From Bacteroidota bacterium (lineage in GTDB: Bacteria > Bacteroidota > Bacteroidia > Sphingobacteriales > Sphingobacteriaceae): 32,157 bases of DNA. The DNA lies in NCBI GenBank assembly GCA_013288485.1, contig JABDBW010000026.1, positions 65 through 32,221 of the forward strand, read 5' to 3'. The notes beneath the pieces were generated by a model. That model was not told the DNA's origin. It made no database searches and saw nothing but the letters and a program-made list of their open reading frames with translations. Position numbers and translations under genes: made by a program. Numbering within the stretch: the first letter of the stretch is position 1; each line of letters opens with the position of its first letter. Positions 6,915 through 14,641 of the stretch are shown piece after piece.

Positions 6915-8012
6915 TTAAATGCTAAACTTTTCGCAGTTCTTCAAAAACCCCTCACCTGCATCCGCCCCTATGCCCGGCGCGTCATTGATAGTTAAAAAAT
7001 AACCATCATAGGTTACGCCACCTACGCATGGGTCAACCTTGTGGCCCAGCATACAGGTATCCATATCATAAAATTTAATATTGGGGCTGGCATATACAAA
7101 ATGCAGCTTGGCGCTCAGTGCTATGCGACTTTCCAGCATCCCTCCCATCATACAGGAGATACCTTTTTGGGCGGCAAGGTCGTGTATCTGCTTCGCTTCA
7201 AACATCCCGCCCGATTTTGCCAGCTTTATATTAATATAATGGCACGAGCCGCTTTCTATCTGCTTGCGGGCATCATGGTGGTTATAAATACTTTCATCGC
7301 CCATAATTTTTACCGGCGATAATTTCATCAACTTCGGTAGTTTATCATCATACCAGGTACGCATGGGTTGTTCGCAAAATTCAATATCGTATTTACCCAG
7401 GGCCTGCAGCGCGAAAACCGCGTCATCAAAGCTCCAGCCCTGGTTAGCGTCTACGCGTATCTTCATTTCATCGCCTACGGCATCGCGTATTTGTTTAATA
7501 CGTTCTATATCTTCTGCCGCGTTCTTACCTAATTTTACCTTTAATATAGCAGCGCCCAATTGTTTAAACTCCATAGCCTTTTGGGCCATTACTTCCGGCT
7601 TATCAATGCCTATAGTTATATCGGTTTCAACTTCACGTTTTTGTCCGCCTAAAAATTTATAAAGCGGCAAACCCGCGTTTTTGGCCGCGATATCGTACAG
7701 GGCCATATCAAACGCGCTTTTAATGGTGGTGTTACCTGCGGTAAAATCATGCAGTTGCTGTAAACGGGCGGGAATATCCAGCGCGTTCTTCCCCTTCCAT
7801 AGTTTAGCAAATTCGCGCGCCATTAATAAACAGGTATCCTGCGTTTCGCCTACGATCATCGGGAAGGCAGAACATTCGCCAACCCCATAAAACCCGGCAT
7901 CGGTATGTACCCGTATAAAAACATTTTGCGCATGATCCATTGTTCCGGTGGCTATGGTAAATGGTACCATAGGGATGCTGAAACGGTAGATGGCTATGTG
8001 GGTAATTAACAC
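6915..8012 (-). CDS. Dipeptide epimerase (enolase superfamily, Ala-Glu epimerase type)
   Basis: Protein of 365 residues in the muconate-lactonising subgroup of the enolase superfamily, probably epimerising L-Ala-D/L-Glu or related dipeptides. The KxK motif that holds the catalytic Lys is AAILKVKLG; metal ligands come from RVDANQGW (Asp), EFCEQPM (Glu) and MGDESIY (Asp); the second catalytic Lys is in YINIKLAKSGG. The start is a GTG at 8012, accepted because ITHIAIYRFSIPM matches the usual N-terminal strand; the next Met, about residue 15, would truncate it. It is convergent with the M20 dipeptidase, and the pair would recycle murein tripeptide-derived dipeptides to amino acids. Precise dipeptide specificity is not resolved. 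Confidence 0.88.
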   Translation of the reverse strand: MLITHIAIYRFSIPMVPFTIATGTMDHAQNVFIRVHTDAGFYGVGECSAFPMIVGETQDTCLLMAREFAKLWKGKNALDIPARLQQLHDFTAGNTTIKSAFDMALYDIAAKNAGLPLYKFLGGQKREVETDITIGIDKPEVMAQKAMEFKQLGAAILKVKLGKNAAEDIERIKQIRDAVGDEMKIRVDANQGWSFDDAVFALQALGKYDIEFCEQPMRTWYDDKLPKLMKLSPVKIMGDESIYNHHDARKQIESGSCHYINIKLAKSGGMFEAKQIHDLAAQKGISCMMGGMLESRIALSAKLHFVYASPNIKFYDMDTCMLGHKVDPCVGGVTYDGYFLTINDAPGIGADAGEGFLKNCEKFSI

Positions 8013-8030
8013 AAGGTAACTTTAATTAAA

Positions 8031-8135
8031 TAATATCGAACACAGAACATCGAATAATGAATGATGAAGTAGCGCATTTGGTTAATACAAGCCCAACTTC
8101 GGTGTTCGACATTCGATATTCATCATTCGATATTA
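8031..8135. repeat. Imperfect inverted repeat, 40-base arms
   Basis: Arms 8031-8070 and 8096-8135 pair at about 28 of 40 positions, with the first 10 bases (TAATATCGAA) perfect. Each arm is built from short echoes of ATCGAA and ATGAAT. It lies in the divergent gap between the dipeptide epimerase and DUF4290 and looks like an extragenic repeat capable of a long hairpin. Confidence 0.6.
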
Positions 8136-8175
8136 TCTAAAAATATATAAATAAAACAACTTTCTGCGTTAGTAG

Positions 8176-8206
8176 TTTGCACATTGGTACTATTGCACTA
8201 TATTTG
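8176..8206 (+). promoter_or_regulatory. Bacteroidota-type promoter for DUF4290 (and possibly murA)
   Basis: TTTG at 8176-8179, a 19-base spacer and TATATTTG at 8199-8206 fit the Bacteroidota vegetative sigma consensus exactly. Predicted transcription start is near 8213, leaving a leader of about 95 bases before the ATG at 8308. This is one of the best promoter matches in the window. Confidence 0.6.
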
Positions 8207-8307
8207 CTGTACTACAATTCAATAATATTCAATTTTAGCTGCCTGTACCCTATTTATCCGGGAAAAAGTCGCCGGCTAACTTAAAACTTTCTTTAAAAAA
8301 CAATTAC

Positions 8308-9045
8308 ATGGCTCAACAAAACACGCCTGAACAATTTGATTATAATTCAACCAGGAGCAAATTACTCCTAACTGAATATGGCCGCAACGTACAAAATATG
8401 GTAAAATATATTGTTGCTCTGCCTACCAAAGAAGAACGCAACCGCTATGCACAGGTAGTGATTGAACTGATGGGCTTTTTAAACCCTCATTTACGCGACG
8501 TTGCCGATTTTAAGCATAAGCTATGGGACCACCTGCATATCATATCTGATTACCAGTTGGATGTGGATTCACCCTACCCTAAACCCAGCCCTGATGCCAT
8601 ACATCTAAAACCCGAACCGTTGCGTTACCCGCATCAGCGCATACGGTACAAGCACTATGGCAAAACCATTGAGCTGATGATAGAAAAGGCAAAAAGCATT
8701 GAGGAGCCTGAACGCCGCCGGCACATGGTACAGGCGGTTGCCAATTTTATGAAGATGGCCTATGTGCAATGGAACAAGGATTCGGTAGCTGATGAAACTA
8801 TTTTGGCCGATCTGGTTGCGCTGTCAAAAGGCGAACTGAAGGTTGATGAAAATATTAACCTGAACAAGATCGAATACCGTCCGCAGGTACATGCACAAAG
8901 CAATAACAATAACCGCGGCGGGCGCACCAACAACCAAAACAACCGGGGCGGCGGTGGTGGCGGTGGGCGAACCAATAACAACAACCCCCGCAATAACAAC
9001 AATCAAAACAATCGTAACCGCAATACGGGCGGCAAAAAGTATTAA
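8308..9045 (+). CDS. DUF4290 family protein with Asn/Gly/Arg-rich tail
   Basis: Protein of 245 residues, no signal peptide. Residues about 5-195 match the DUF4290 family, conserved across Bacteroidota (opening with FDYNSTRSKLLLTEYGRNVQ; also ERNRYAQVVIELMGFLNPHLRD). The last 50 or so residues are low complexity: Asn runs interspersed with RGG/RGGGG and basic residues, ending GGKKY. Such RGG-like tails are often associated with RNA or nucleic-acid binding, but that is inference. The gene is followed by murA on the same strand; this neighbourhood is common in the phylum and hints at a link to envelope synthesis or growth. No biochemical function is known to me. Confidence 0.85.
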   Translation: MAQQNTPEQFDYNSTRSKLLLTEYGRNVQNMVKYIVALPTKEERNRYAQVVIELMGFLNPHLRDVADFKHKLWDHLHIISDYQLDVDSPYPKPSPDAIHLKPEPLRYPHQRIRYKHYGKTIELMIEKAKSIEEPERRRHMVQAVANFMKMAYVQWNKDSVADETILADLVALSKGELKVDENINLNKIEYRPQVHAQSNNNNRGGRTNNQNNRGGGGGGGRTNNNNPRNNNNQNNRNRNTGGKKY

Positions 9046-9047
9046 TA

Positions 9048-9171
9048 GATCATGGTTCATGGATCATAGTTAATAGGTTTGATTAACTTTAACTGTTCGT
9101 CCCAAATCATAAATTTATTTATAATCTTTGCTGTAGTTCCTGCCATGAACTATCAACCATTAACCATGAAC
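9048..9171. repeat. Imperfect inverted repeat between DUF4290 and murA
   Basis: Arms 9048-9076 and 9143-9171 pair at 23 of 29 positions; both contain CATGG/CCATG and ATAGTT/AACTAT words. The right arm ends 5 bases before the murA start codon, so a folded structure would affect the murA leader. Confidence 0.55.
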
Positions 9172-9176
9172 TCAAT

Positions 9177-10484
9177 ATGACCAACGCGTTCGAAATACAG
9201 GGAGGTAAAAAACTTAAGGGCGAAATAACCCCGCAGGGTGCAAAAAACGAAGCTTTACAGGTACTTTCGGCAGTATTGTTAACTGATGAAAAGGTAACGA
9301 TAAGCAATATCCCCGATATAAAGGACGTAAATAAGCTGATAGAGCTGTTGGGCGATATGGGCGTTAAAGTGGAGCGCCTGGCCGGGGATACCTATAGTTT
9401 TAAAGCCGGGAATATTGATCAGAATTTTTTCCAGTCGGATCTGTTTAAGGATAAGGGCGGGAGCCTGCGTGGTTCTATCATGATAGTTGGGCCCTTGCTG
9501 GCACGCTTCGGCAAGGCATCTATACCAAAACCCGGAGGCGATAAAATAGGCCGCAGGCGTTTGGATACCCACTTTTTAGGTTTTGAAAAATTAGGCGCGC
9601 AATTTAACTATAACCCAAAAGATGGCTTTTTTAACGTCGATGCCTCCAATCTCCAGGGCACTTATATTTTATTGGACGAAGCATCGGTAACCGGCACAGC
9701 CAATATTGTTATGGCTGCCGTTTTAGCAAAAGGCACTACTACCCTCTATAATGCAGCCTGCGAGCCCTACTTACAGCAATTATGCAAAATGCTTAACCGT
9801 ATGGGCGCCAAAATAAGCGGCATAGGCTCTAACCTGTTAACCATTGAGGGCGTAACCAAACTTGGGGGAACAGAACACCGCCTGCTGCCTGATATGATAG
9901 AGATCGGTTCGTTCATTGGCCTGGCCGCTATGACAGGGTCCGAGATCACCATTAAAAACGTACATTACAGCGAGTTGGGTATGATACCAGATGTATTCAG
10001 GCGTTTAGGCATACAATTAGAACTTAAGGGCGATGATATTTACATACCGGCACAGGAACATTACGAAATAGAAACCTTTATTGACGGCTCTATCATGACC
10101 ATTGCCGACGCCCCATGGCCCGGCTTTACACCCGACCTGTTAAGCATTGTACTGGTAGTTGCCATACAGGCAAAAGGCTCGGTCTTAATTCATCAGAAAA
10201 TGTTCGAGAGCCGTTTGTTCTTTGTAGATAAACTATTGGATATGGGCGCGCAAATTATTTTATGCGACCCGCACCGTGCCACGGTTATCGGCCTGGATAA
10301 CCAGGTTAAACTGCGCGGCATATCTATGACATCGCCCGATATTCGTGCCGGCGTATCCTTATTAATAGCCGCATTATCGGCACAGGGCAAATCAACTATC
10401 TACAATATAGAGCAAATTGAACGCGGCTACCAGCATATTGATACCCGGTTAAAGGCATTGGGGGCTGATATTAAGCGGATATAA
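9177..10484 (+). CDS. murA: UDP-N-acetylglucosamine 1-carboxyvinyltransferase MurA
   Basis: Cytosolic enzyme of 435 residues that transfers enolpyruvate from PEP to UDP-GlcNAc, the first committed step of murein synthesis. It has the two-lobed EPSP-synthase fold; GAKNEAL near residues 21-27 carries the conserved Lys/Asn pair, and RGSIMIVGPLLARFG precedes the active-site loop. The loop reads PKPGGDKIGRR: Asp122 stands where most MurA enzymes have Cys (E. coli Cys115). In characterised MurA enzymes this Cys-to-Asp change gives fosfomycin insensitivity while keeping activity. Length is normal for the family. It follows DUF4290 with a 131-base gap that contains an inverted repeat, and it ends at a good terminator (10493-10517). 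Confidence 0.96.
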   Translation: MTNAFEIQGGKKLKGEITPQGAKNEALQVLSAVLLTDEKVTISNIPDIKDVNKLIELLGDMGVKVERLAGDTYSFKAGNIDQNFFQSDLFKDKGGSLRGSIMIVGPLLARFGKASIPKPGGDKIGRRRLDTHFLGFEKLGAQFNYNPKDGFFNVDASNLQGTYILLDEASVTGTANIVMAAVLAKGTTTLYNAACEPYLQQLCKMLNRMGAKISGIGSNLLTIEGVTKLGGTEHRLLPDMIEIGSFIGLAAMTGSEITIKNVHYSELGMIPDVFRRLGIQLELKGDDIYIPAQEHYEIETFIDGSIMTIADAPWPGFTPDLLSIVLVVAIQAKGSVLIHQKMFESRLFFVDKLLDMGAQIILCDPHRATVIGLDNQVKLRGISMTSPDIRAGVSLLIAALSAQGKSTIYNIEQIERGYQHIDTRLKALGADIKRI

Positions 10485-10492
10485 TTTAAAAG

Positions 10493-10517
10493 AGGCACTT
10501 CAAAAGTGTCTTTTTTT
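10493..10517 (+). terminator. Rho-independent terminator after murA
   Basis: Stem AGGCACTT (10493-10500) / AAGTGTCT (10504-10511) with one G-T wobble and a CAA loop, followed by T7. It lies 9 bases after the murA stop. Confidence 0.8.
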
Positions 10518-10553
10518 ATACCTGTCAATTTTTTTGCTTAACGATTTATTACT

Positions 10554-11042
10554 ATGAAAACAAAGAAATCATCTGTCCTTTATATTTTCTTTATTTTGAT
10601 AACGGTTTCTGCCTGCCGCTTGCCCTTAAAACAAACTATTAAGCGGCCGGTTTATAAACCCGAATCAAAAGAGTTGTATGATGCCATTGTACATATGGAT
10701 AGTATTTGGGAGGATTCTTACAATCATTGCAAAATGGACATACAAGATCAGATTATTTCAGAAGACATTGAATTTTTTCATGACCAGGGCGGCGTTATCA
10801 AATCAAAAGCCCAGCTAATGGCCGCTTATAAAAATAATATCTGCGGGAAAGTTACGCGTGAACTAATGAAAGGGAGTATAGAGGTTTACCCCATAAAAGA
10901 TTATGGGGCTGTCGAGATGGGTTATCACAGGTTTCATAGTATCACCGATACAAGCCCTAATTCTAAATTTGCCCGTTTTGTTCATGTTTGGAAAAAAGAA
11001 AACGGGAACTGGAAAATTACAAGGGTAATAAGCCTACACTAA
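10554..11042 (+). CDS. NTF2-like (DUF4440/SnoaL-type) lipoprotein
   Basis: Protein of 162 residues. Residues 1-21 form a lipoprotein signal with lipobox VSAC (Cys21). The rest resembles the NTF2-like/DUF4440 fold: an opening helix (KELYDAIVHMDSIWEDSYN), a middle IEFFHDQGGVIKSKAQLMAA, and a closing strand pair FVHVWKKENGNWKITRVISL, typical of the family. Most family members carry small-molecule pockets of varied use, so no substrate can be named. It sits alone between the murA terminator and the glycosyltransferase. It is probably anchored to the outer or inner membrane facing the periplasm. Confidence 0.75.
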   Translation: MKTKKSSVLYIFFILITVSACRLPLKQTIKRPVYKPESKELYDAIVHMDSIWEDSYNHCKMDIQDQIISEDIEFFHDQGGVIKSKAQLMAAYKNNICGKVTRELMKGSIEVYPIKDYGAVEMGYHRFHSITDTSPNSKFARFVHVWKKENGNWKITRVISLH

Positions 11043-11044
11043 TT

Positions 11045-11181
11045 TCCTTTTACCTTTTATATTCGCCCTTAACTACTACTAGGACTCAGTTGAGATAAAA
11101 GGCAAATGGTGGAAAGGCAAATGGTGAAATGCAACAAACCTTTTACCTTTCACCTTTTAGCTTTCCGCCTTAATTACTACC
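11045..11181. repeat. Extragenic repeat region upstream of the glycosyltransferase
   Basis: Purine-rich words (AAAGGCAAATGGTG, twice at 11098-11126) are followed by pyrimidine-rich near-complements (11139-11168), so an imperfect hairpin can form. The segment from 11045 (CCTTTTACCTTTTA, then CTTAACTACTAC) is echoed at 11153-11180. The 21 bases at 11139-11159 recur at 13196-13216 with one mismatch. Confidence 0.55.
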
Positions 11182-11206
11182 TTTATAAAAACCGATCATA
11201 AACTGC

Positions 11207-12766
11207 ATGCCTTACCAGAACCGCAGATCAACCTACACCAGTTTTATATTGGTGTTTGTATCGCTTAAAATAATATTAAACCTTTTTGCCTTATCACATT
11301 ATGGCTTTCACCGTGATGAGCTTTTGCACCTGGCGCTGGGCGATCATTTAGACTGGGGTTTTAAAGAAGTACCACCATTTATAGCCTTGCTGGCAAAGAT
11401 AACTACCACCGTTTTTGGCAACTCGGTTTTTGCGGCCCGAATTTTCACTACGTTAGGCGCGGGCCTAATTGTTTGGCTGGTTGGCATGATAACCGTTGAA
11501 CTTGGCGGTAAAAAGTTTGCCATTACACTCGCTTGTTTAAGTTTTATTTTCGCGCCGGCATTTGTTGCCAGCGATTACCTGTTCCAGCCTGTAATATTTG
11601 ACCAATTATGGTGGGTTTTGACCGTTTGGCTCATTATCAGGTACATTAATTACCATACTGTTAAATACCTGTATTTTTTAGGCGTGGTAATTGGTTTGGG
11701 CCTGCTTACCAAATACACTATGGCCTTTTTTGCCATTGCGCTGCTAATAGGTTTATTATTTACTAAACAGCGTAAATTGTTAGGGAACAGGCATGTATTG
11801 GGCGCTATAGCCATCGCTTTTTTATTGTTTTTGCCAAATATTATCTGGCAGTTTCAGCATCATTGGCCAATTATTACGCACATGAAAACGCTGCAAAAAA
11901 ATCAGCTGAATTATATTAAACCCGGCGATTTTATAAGTCAGCAAATAGTGGTTAACGGCATTGCGTTATTTTTATGGCTCACAGGCTTTGGCTTTTTATT
12001 GTTTTCGCATAAACTGCGCAAGTTTCAGTTCATGGCATTTGCCTTTGTATTGGTCTTCATTTTTTTATTGGAGATGAGTGGTAAAAACTATTACCTGTTT
12101 GGCGCTTACCCTATGTTGTTTGCCGCCGGCGGCTATGGTTTTGAACGTTGGATAAAAAGTAAACATACGATATTACGCACTTTAGTGGTTATTGTATTTA
12201 CGCTGCCCAATTTATTGCTGTTCCCAATGCTGCTACCTGTATTACCATTGAATTCAACATTGGCCTTGTTTCGATTTATGCATGAAAAAACGAATATTTT
12301 TCGTTTTGCTGTTACCTGGGAGGACCAAAAAGTGCACCCTCTTACCCAGGATTATGCCGATATGCTGGGATGGGAAGAATTAACCCAAAAAGTAGCTAAA
12401 GTTTATTATGGCCTTACACCCGAACAAAGGAGATCAACCCAAATATTTGCTGATAACTATGGAGAGGCCGCGGCCATACACCATTTTGGCAAGCTGTATA
12501 ATTTGCCCGAGGTAATATCATTAAGCAGCAGTTTTGCTTTATGGGCCCCGGCCGATTTGAACGCGCGTTATATTATTTATGTAGATGATGATAATGGCGA
12601 TAAAATAAAAAGATTTGCACCTATTACCGATAGCTGCCGCAAGCTCAGTGAGGTTGATGATCCATTGGCGAGAGAAAAAGGAACGGCCATACTGCTGCTG
12701 GTAAACCCTAAGCCTTATTTAAACAGTGTGTATAAAAAGGAATTGGCTGTAGACAGGCTGAATTAG
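11207..12766 (+). CDS. GT39-family (PMT/ArnT-like) integral membrane glycosyltransferase
   Basis: Protein of 519 residues with about 8-10 hydrophobic helices in the first 340 residues and a soluble C-terminal part. The first external loop has YGFHRDELLHLALGDHLDWG followed by FKEVPPF: the Asp-Glu pair and Pro-rich turn are the signature of PMT_2 enzymes, which transfer a sugar from a polyprenyl-phosphate donor at the outer face of the inner membrane. The acceptor is not evident (lipid, glycan or protein). The downstream DUF486 gene starts 13 bases after its stop, suggesting a two-gene transcript. The pair is flanked by matching extragenic repeats (11139-11159 and 13196-13216). Confidence 0.88.
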   Translation: MPYQNRRSTYTSFILVFVSLKIILNLFALSHYGFHRDELLHLALGDHLDWGFKEVPPFIALLAKITTTVFGNSVFAARIFTTLGAGLIVWLVGMITVELGGKKFAITLACLSFIFAPAFVASDYLFQPVIFDQLWWVLTVWLIIRYINYHTVKYLYFLGVVIGLGLLTKYTMAFFAIALLIGLLFTKQRKLLGNRHVLGAIAIAFLLFLPNIIWQFQHHWPIITHMKTLQKNQLNYIKPGDFISQQIVVNGIALFLWLTGFGFLLFSHKLRKFQFMAFAFVLVFIFLLEMSGKNYYLFGAYPMLFAAGGYGFERWIKSKHTILRTLVVIVFTLPNLLLFPMLLPVLPLNSTLALFRFMHEKTNIFRFAVTWEDQKVHPLTQDYADMLGWEELTQKVAKVYYGLTPEQRRSTQIFADNYGEAAAIHHFGKLYNLPEVISLSSSFALWAPADLNARYIIYVDDDNGDKIKRFAPITDSCRKLSEVDDPLAREKGTAILLLVNPKPYLNSVYKKELAVDRLN

Positions 12767-12778
12767 TTAGAAAAAACA

Positions 12779-13150
12779 ATGCGCGGACTAAAAACCATCA
12801 TTTTCCTCATCATATCAAACACCTTTATGACCTTTGCCTGGTACGGGCATTTAAGGTTTAAAGATTTTTCATGGGGGAAAAACCTGGGGCTTTTCTCGGT
12901 AATATTAATTAGCTGGGGGCTGGCTTTTTTTGAGTATACGTTCCAGGTACCGGCTAACCGCGCGGGCTTTAAAGGCGATGGCGGCCCTTACAGCCTCGTT
13001 CAATTAAAAACAATACAGGAAGCTATTACGCTTACTGTATTTGTAGTTTTCACTACCCTGTTTTTCAAAACAGAAAAACTAGGTTGGAACCATTTGGTTG
13101 GTTTCGGGCTAATTGTTTTGGCGGTGTTTGTGATATTTAAGAAATGGTAG
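12779..13150 (+). CDS. DUF486 family small membrane protein (DMT-like)
   Basis: Protein of 123 residues with four hydrophobic helices (about 5-22, 35-52, 77-95 and 102-120). The motifs FAWYGHL, GLAFFEYTFQVPANR and LKTIQEAITL are characteristic of the DUF486 family, related in topology to small drug/metabolite transporters. It lies 12 bases after the GT39 gene on the same strand and is probably co-transcribed. By analogy with small flippase-like DMT proteins it could move a lipid-linked sugar for its neighbour, but this is speculation; DUF486 proteins also occur alone. Confidence 0.85.
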   Translation: MRGLKTIIFLIISNTFMTFAWYGHLRFKDFSWGKNLGLFSVILISWGLAFFEYTFQVPANRAGFKGDGGPYSLVQLKTIQEAITLTVFVVFTTLFFKTEKLGWNHLVGFGLIVLAVFVIFKKW

Positions 13151-13153
13151 ATT

Positions 13154-13219
13154 GATGTGCGGATGTGCAGATGTGCAGATAAACTATATACGTCACCTTT
13201 TACCTTTCGCCTTTTACCT
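13154..13219. repeat. Octamer tandem repeat plus CCTTTTACC-type extragenic repeat
   Basis: GATGTGCG at 13154-13161, then GATGTGCA twice (13162-13177), form three near-identical octamers. A pyrimidine-rich segment at 13194-13219 follows; its bases 13196-13216 match 11139-11159 at 20 of 21 positions. The region lies between the convergent DUF486 and cystathionine beta-synthase genes. Confidence 0.6.
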
Positions 13220-13230
13220 CAAAACCTACC

Positions 13231-14592
13231 CTACCCCGATATCGCATTAATAATATCATACTGCGTAATAATCTCGATCCTGCCGTTCTCGTCCTCAACT
13301 AAAACAGCAGCGTTATCCTTGTTTATCATGCCCGATATACGGTCAATAGATGTATTGAGGTCAACAAACGGAAAAGGGTTGGTGGTGATGTTTTTTATGG
13401 GCTGAGATTTTATCGACGGGTTTTCCAATAAAGCGTCCAGAATATCGGTTTCGGTTATTTTGCCTATTACCATGCCCTGCTGGGTAACCGGTATCTGCGA
13501 TATATTTAATGATTTTATAGTGTTTATAGCTTCCAAAACAGATTTTTCGCTGTCAATAGTAATAATTTCCTGGCTTTCTTTTTTGCTGATGATATCGCGG
13601 GCGGTTAGTTTACCATCCTTTAAGAAACCACGGTCGCGCAGCCAGTCGTCATTATACATCTTGCCTAAGTAACGCGTACCATGATCGGGGAAAACAACCA
13701 CTACCACATCGCCCGCTTTAAACTTATCCTTCATCTGCAATACGCCTGCTATGGCAGAACCAGTTGAGTTCCCGGCAAAAATGCCTTCTTTGCGGGCTAT
13801 CTCACGGGTCATTAAAGCGGCGTCTTTATCGGTCACTTTTTCAAAATGATCTATGAGGTTAAAATCAACATTGGCCGGTAAAAAATCCTCGCCTATGCCT
13901 TCAGTGATATAAGGGTATACTTCGTTCTTATCAAATACGCCTGTTTCTTTATATTTTTTAAATACCGACCCATACGTATCAATACCCAGTATTTGTATAG
14001 CCGGATTTTTCTCTTTCAGGTAACGTGCAATGCCCGAAATAGTGCCGCCTGTGCCAACACCGGCCACCAAATGCGTTATCTTTCCTTCGGTTTGCGCCCA
14101 TATTTCGGGGCCGGTCGACTCATAATGCGCCTCTGTGTTTGACAGGTTATCATACTGGTTTGGTTTCCATGAATTAGGTACCTCGCGCTCCAAACGGGAT
14201 GAAACTGAATAATACGACCGCGGATCTTCCGGGTCAACATTGGTAGGGCACACAATAACCTCGGCGCCAAAGGCACGCAGCGCGTCGAATTTCTCTTTTG
14301 ATTGTTTGTCAGTCGTCGTAAAAATACATTTGTAGCCTTTTATTACCGCCGCGATGGCCAGGCCCATACCCGTATTGCCCGAAGTTCCTTCAATTATCGT
14401 TCCGCCGGGTTTAAGCTTACCGCTTTTTTCGGCATCTTCTATCATTTTAAGGGCCATGCGGTCCTTAATAGAATTACCCGGATTAGTGGTTTCTATTTTG
14501 GCTAAAACCGTAGCAGGAATGTCTTTTGTAATCTTATTTAGTTTAACCATAGGTGTATTGCCTATGGTTTCTAATATATTATTGTACCACAT
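13231..14592 (-). CDS. cbs: Cystathionine beta-synthase (PLP enzyme with CBS domain pair)
   Basis: Protein of 453 residues. Residues 1-320 form a fold-type II PLP enzyme: Schiff-base Lys43 in NPGNSIKDR, substrate loop TSGNTG (70-75) and phosphate-binding loop GVGTGGTISG. Residues about 335-453 form two CBS motifs (SLNISQIPVTQQGMVIGKIT and DNAAVLVEDENGRIEIIT), likely a regulatory adenosyl-ligand module. It condenses serine with homocysteine to cystathionine, or acts as a cysteine synthase; the CBS pair favours the first. No N-terminal haem segment is present. The gene is separated by 49 bases from the AMP nucleosidase gene upstream on the same strand, so they may share a transcript. Confidence 0.9.
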   Translation of the reverse strand: MWYNNILETIGNTPMVKLNKITKDIPATVLAKIETTNPGNSIKDRMALKMIEDAEKSGKLKPGGTIIEGTSGNTGMGLAIAAVIKGYKCIFTTTDKQSKEKFDALRAFGAEVIVCPTNVDPEDPRSYYSVSSRLEREVPNSWKPNQYDNLSNTEAHYESTGPEIWAQTEGKITHLVAGVGTGGTISGIARYLKEKNPAIQILGIDTYGSVFKKYKETGVFDKNEVYPYITEGIGEDFLPANVDFNLIDHFEKVTDKDAALMTREIARKEGIFAGNSTGSAIAGVLQMKDKFKAGDVVVVVFPDHGTRYLGKMYNDDWLRDRGFLKDGKLTARDIISKKESQEIITIDSEKSVLEAINTIKSLNISQIPVTQQGMVIGKITETDILDALLENPSIKSQPIKNITTNPFPFVDLNTSIDRISGMINKDNAAVLVEDENGRIEIITQYDIINAISG

Positions 14593-14641
14593 GGTATTTA
14601 GTTGACAGAGTTGTAAGAGTTATAAAAATAGCTACCTGGAC

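Noticed and set aside
8760-9073. Alternative-frame proteins over the DUF4290 tail
   Set aside because: Low-complexity AAC/GGC runs keep several frames open; the DUF4290 frame has a conserved domain and a good start.
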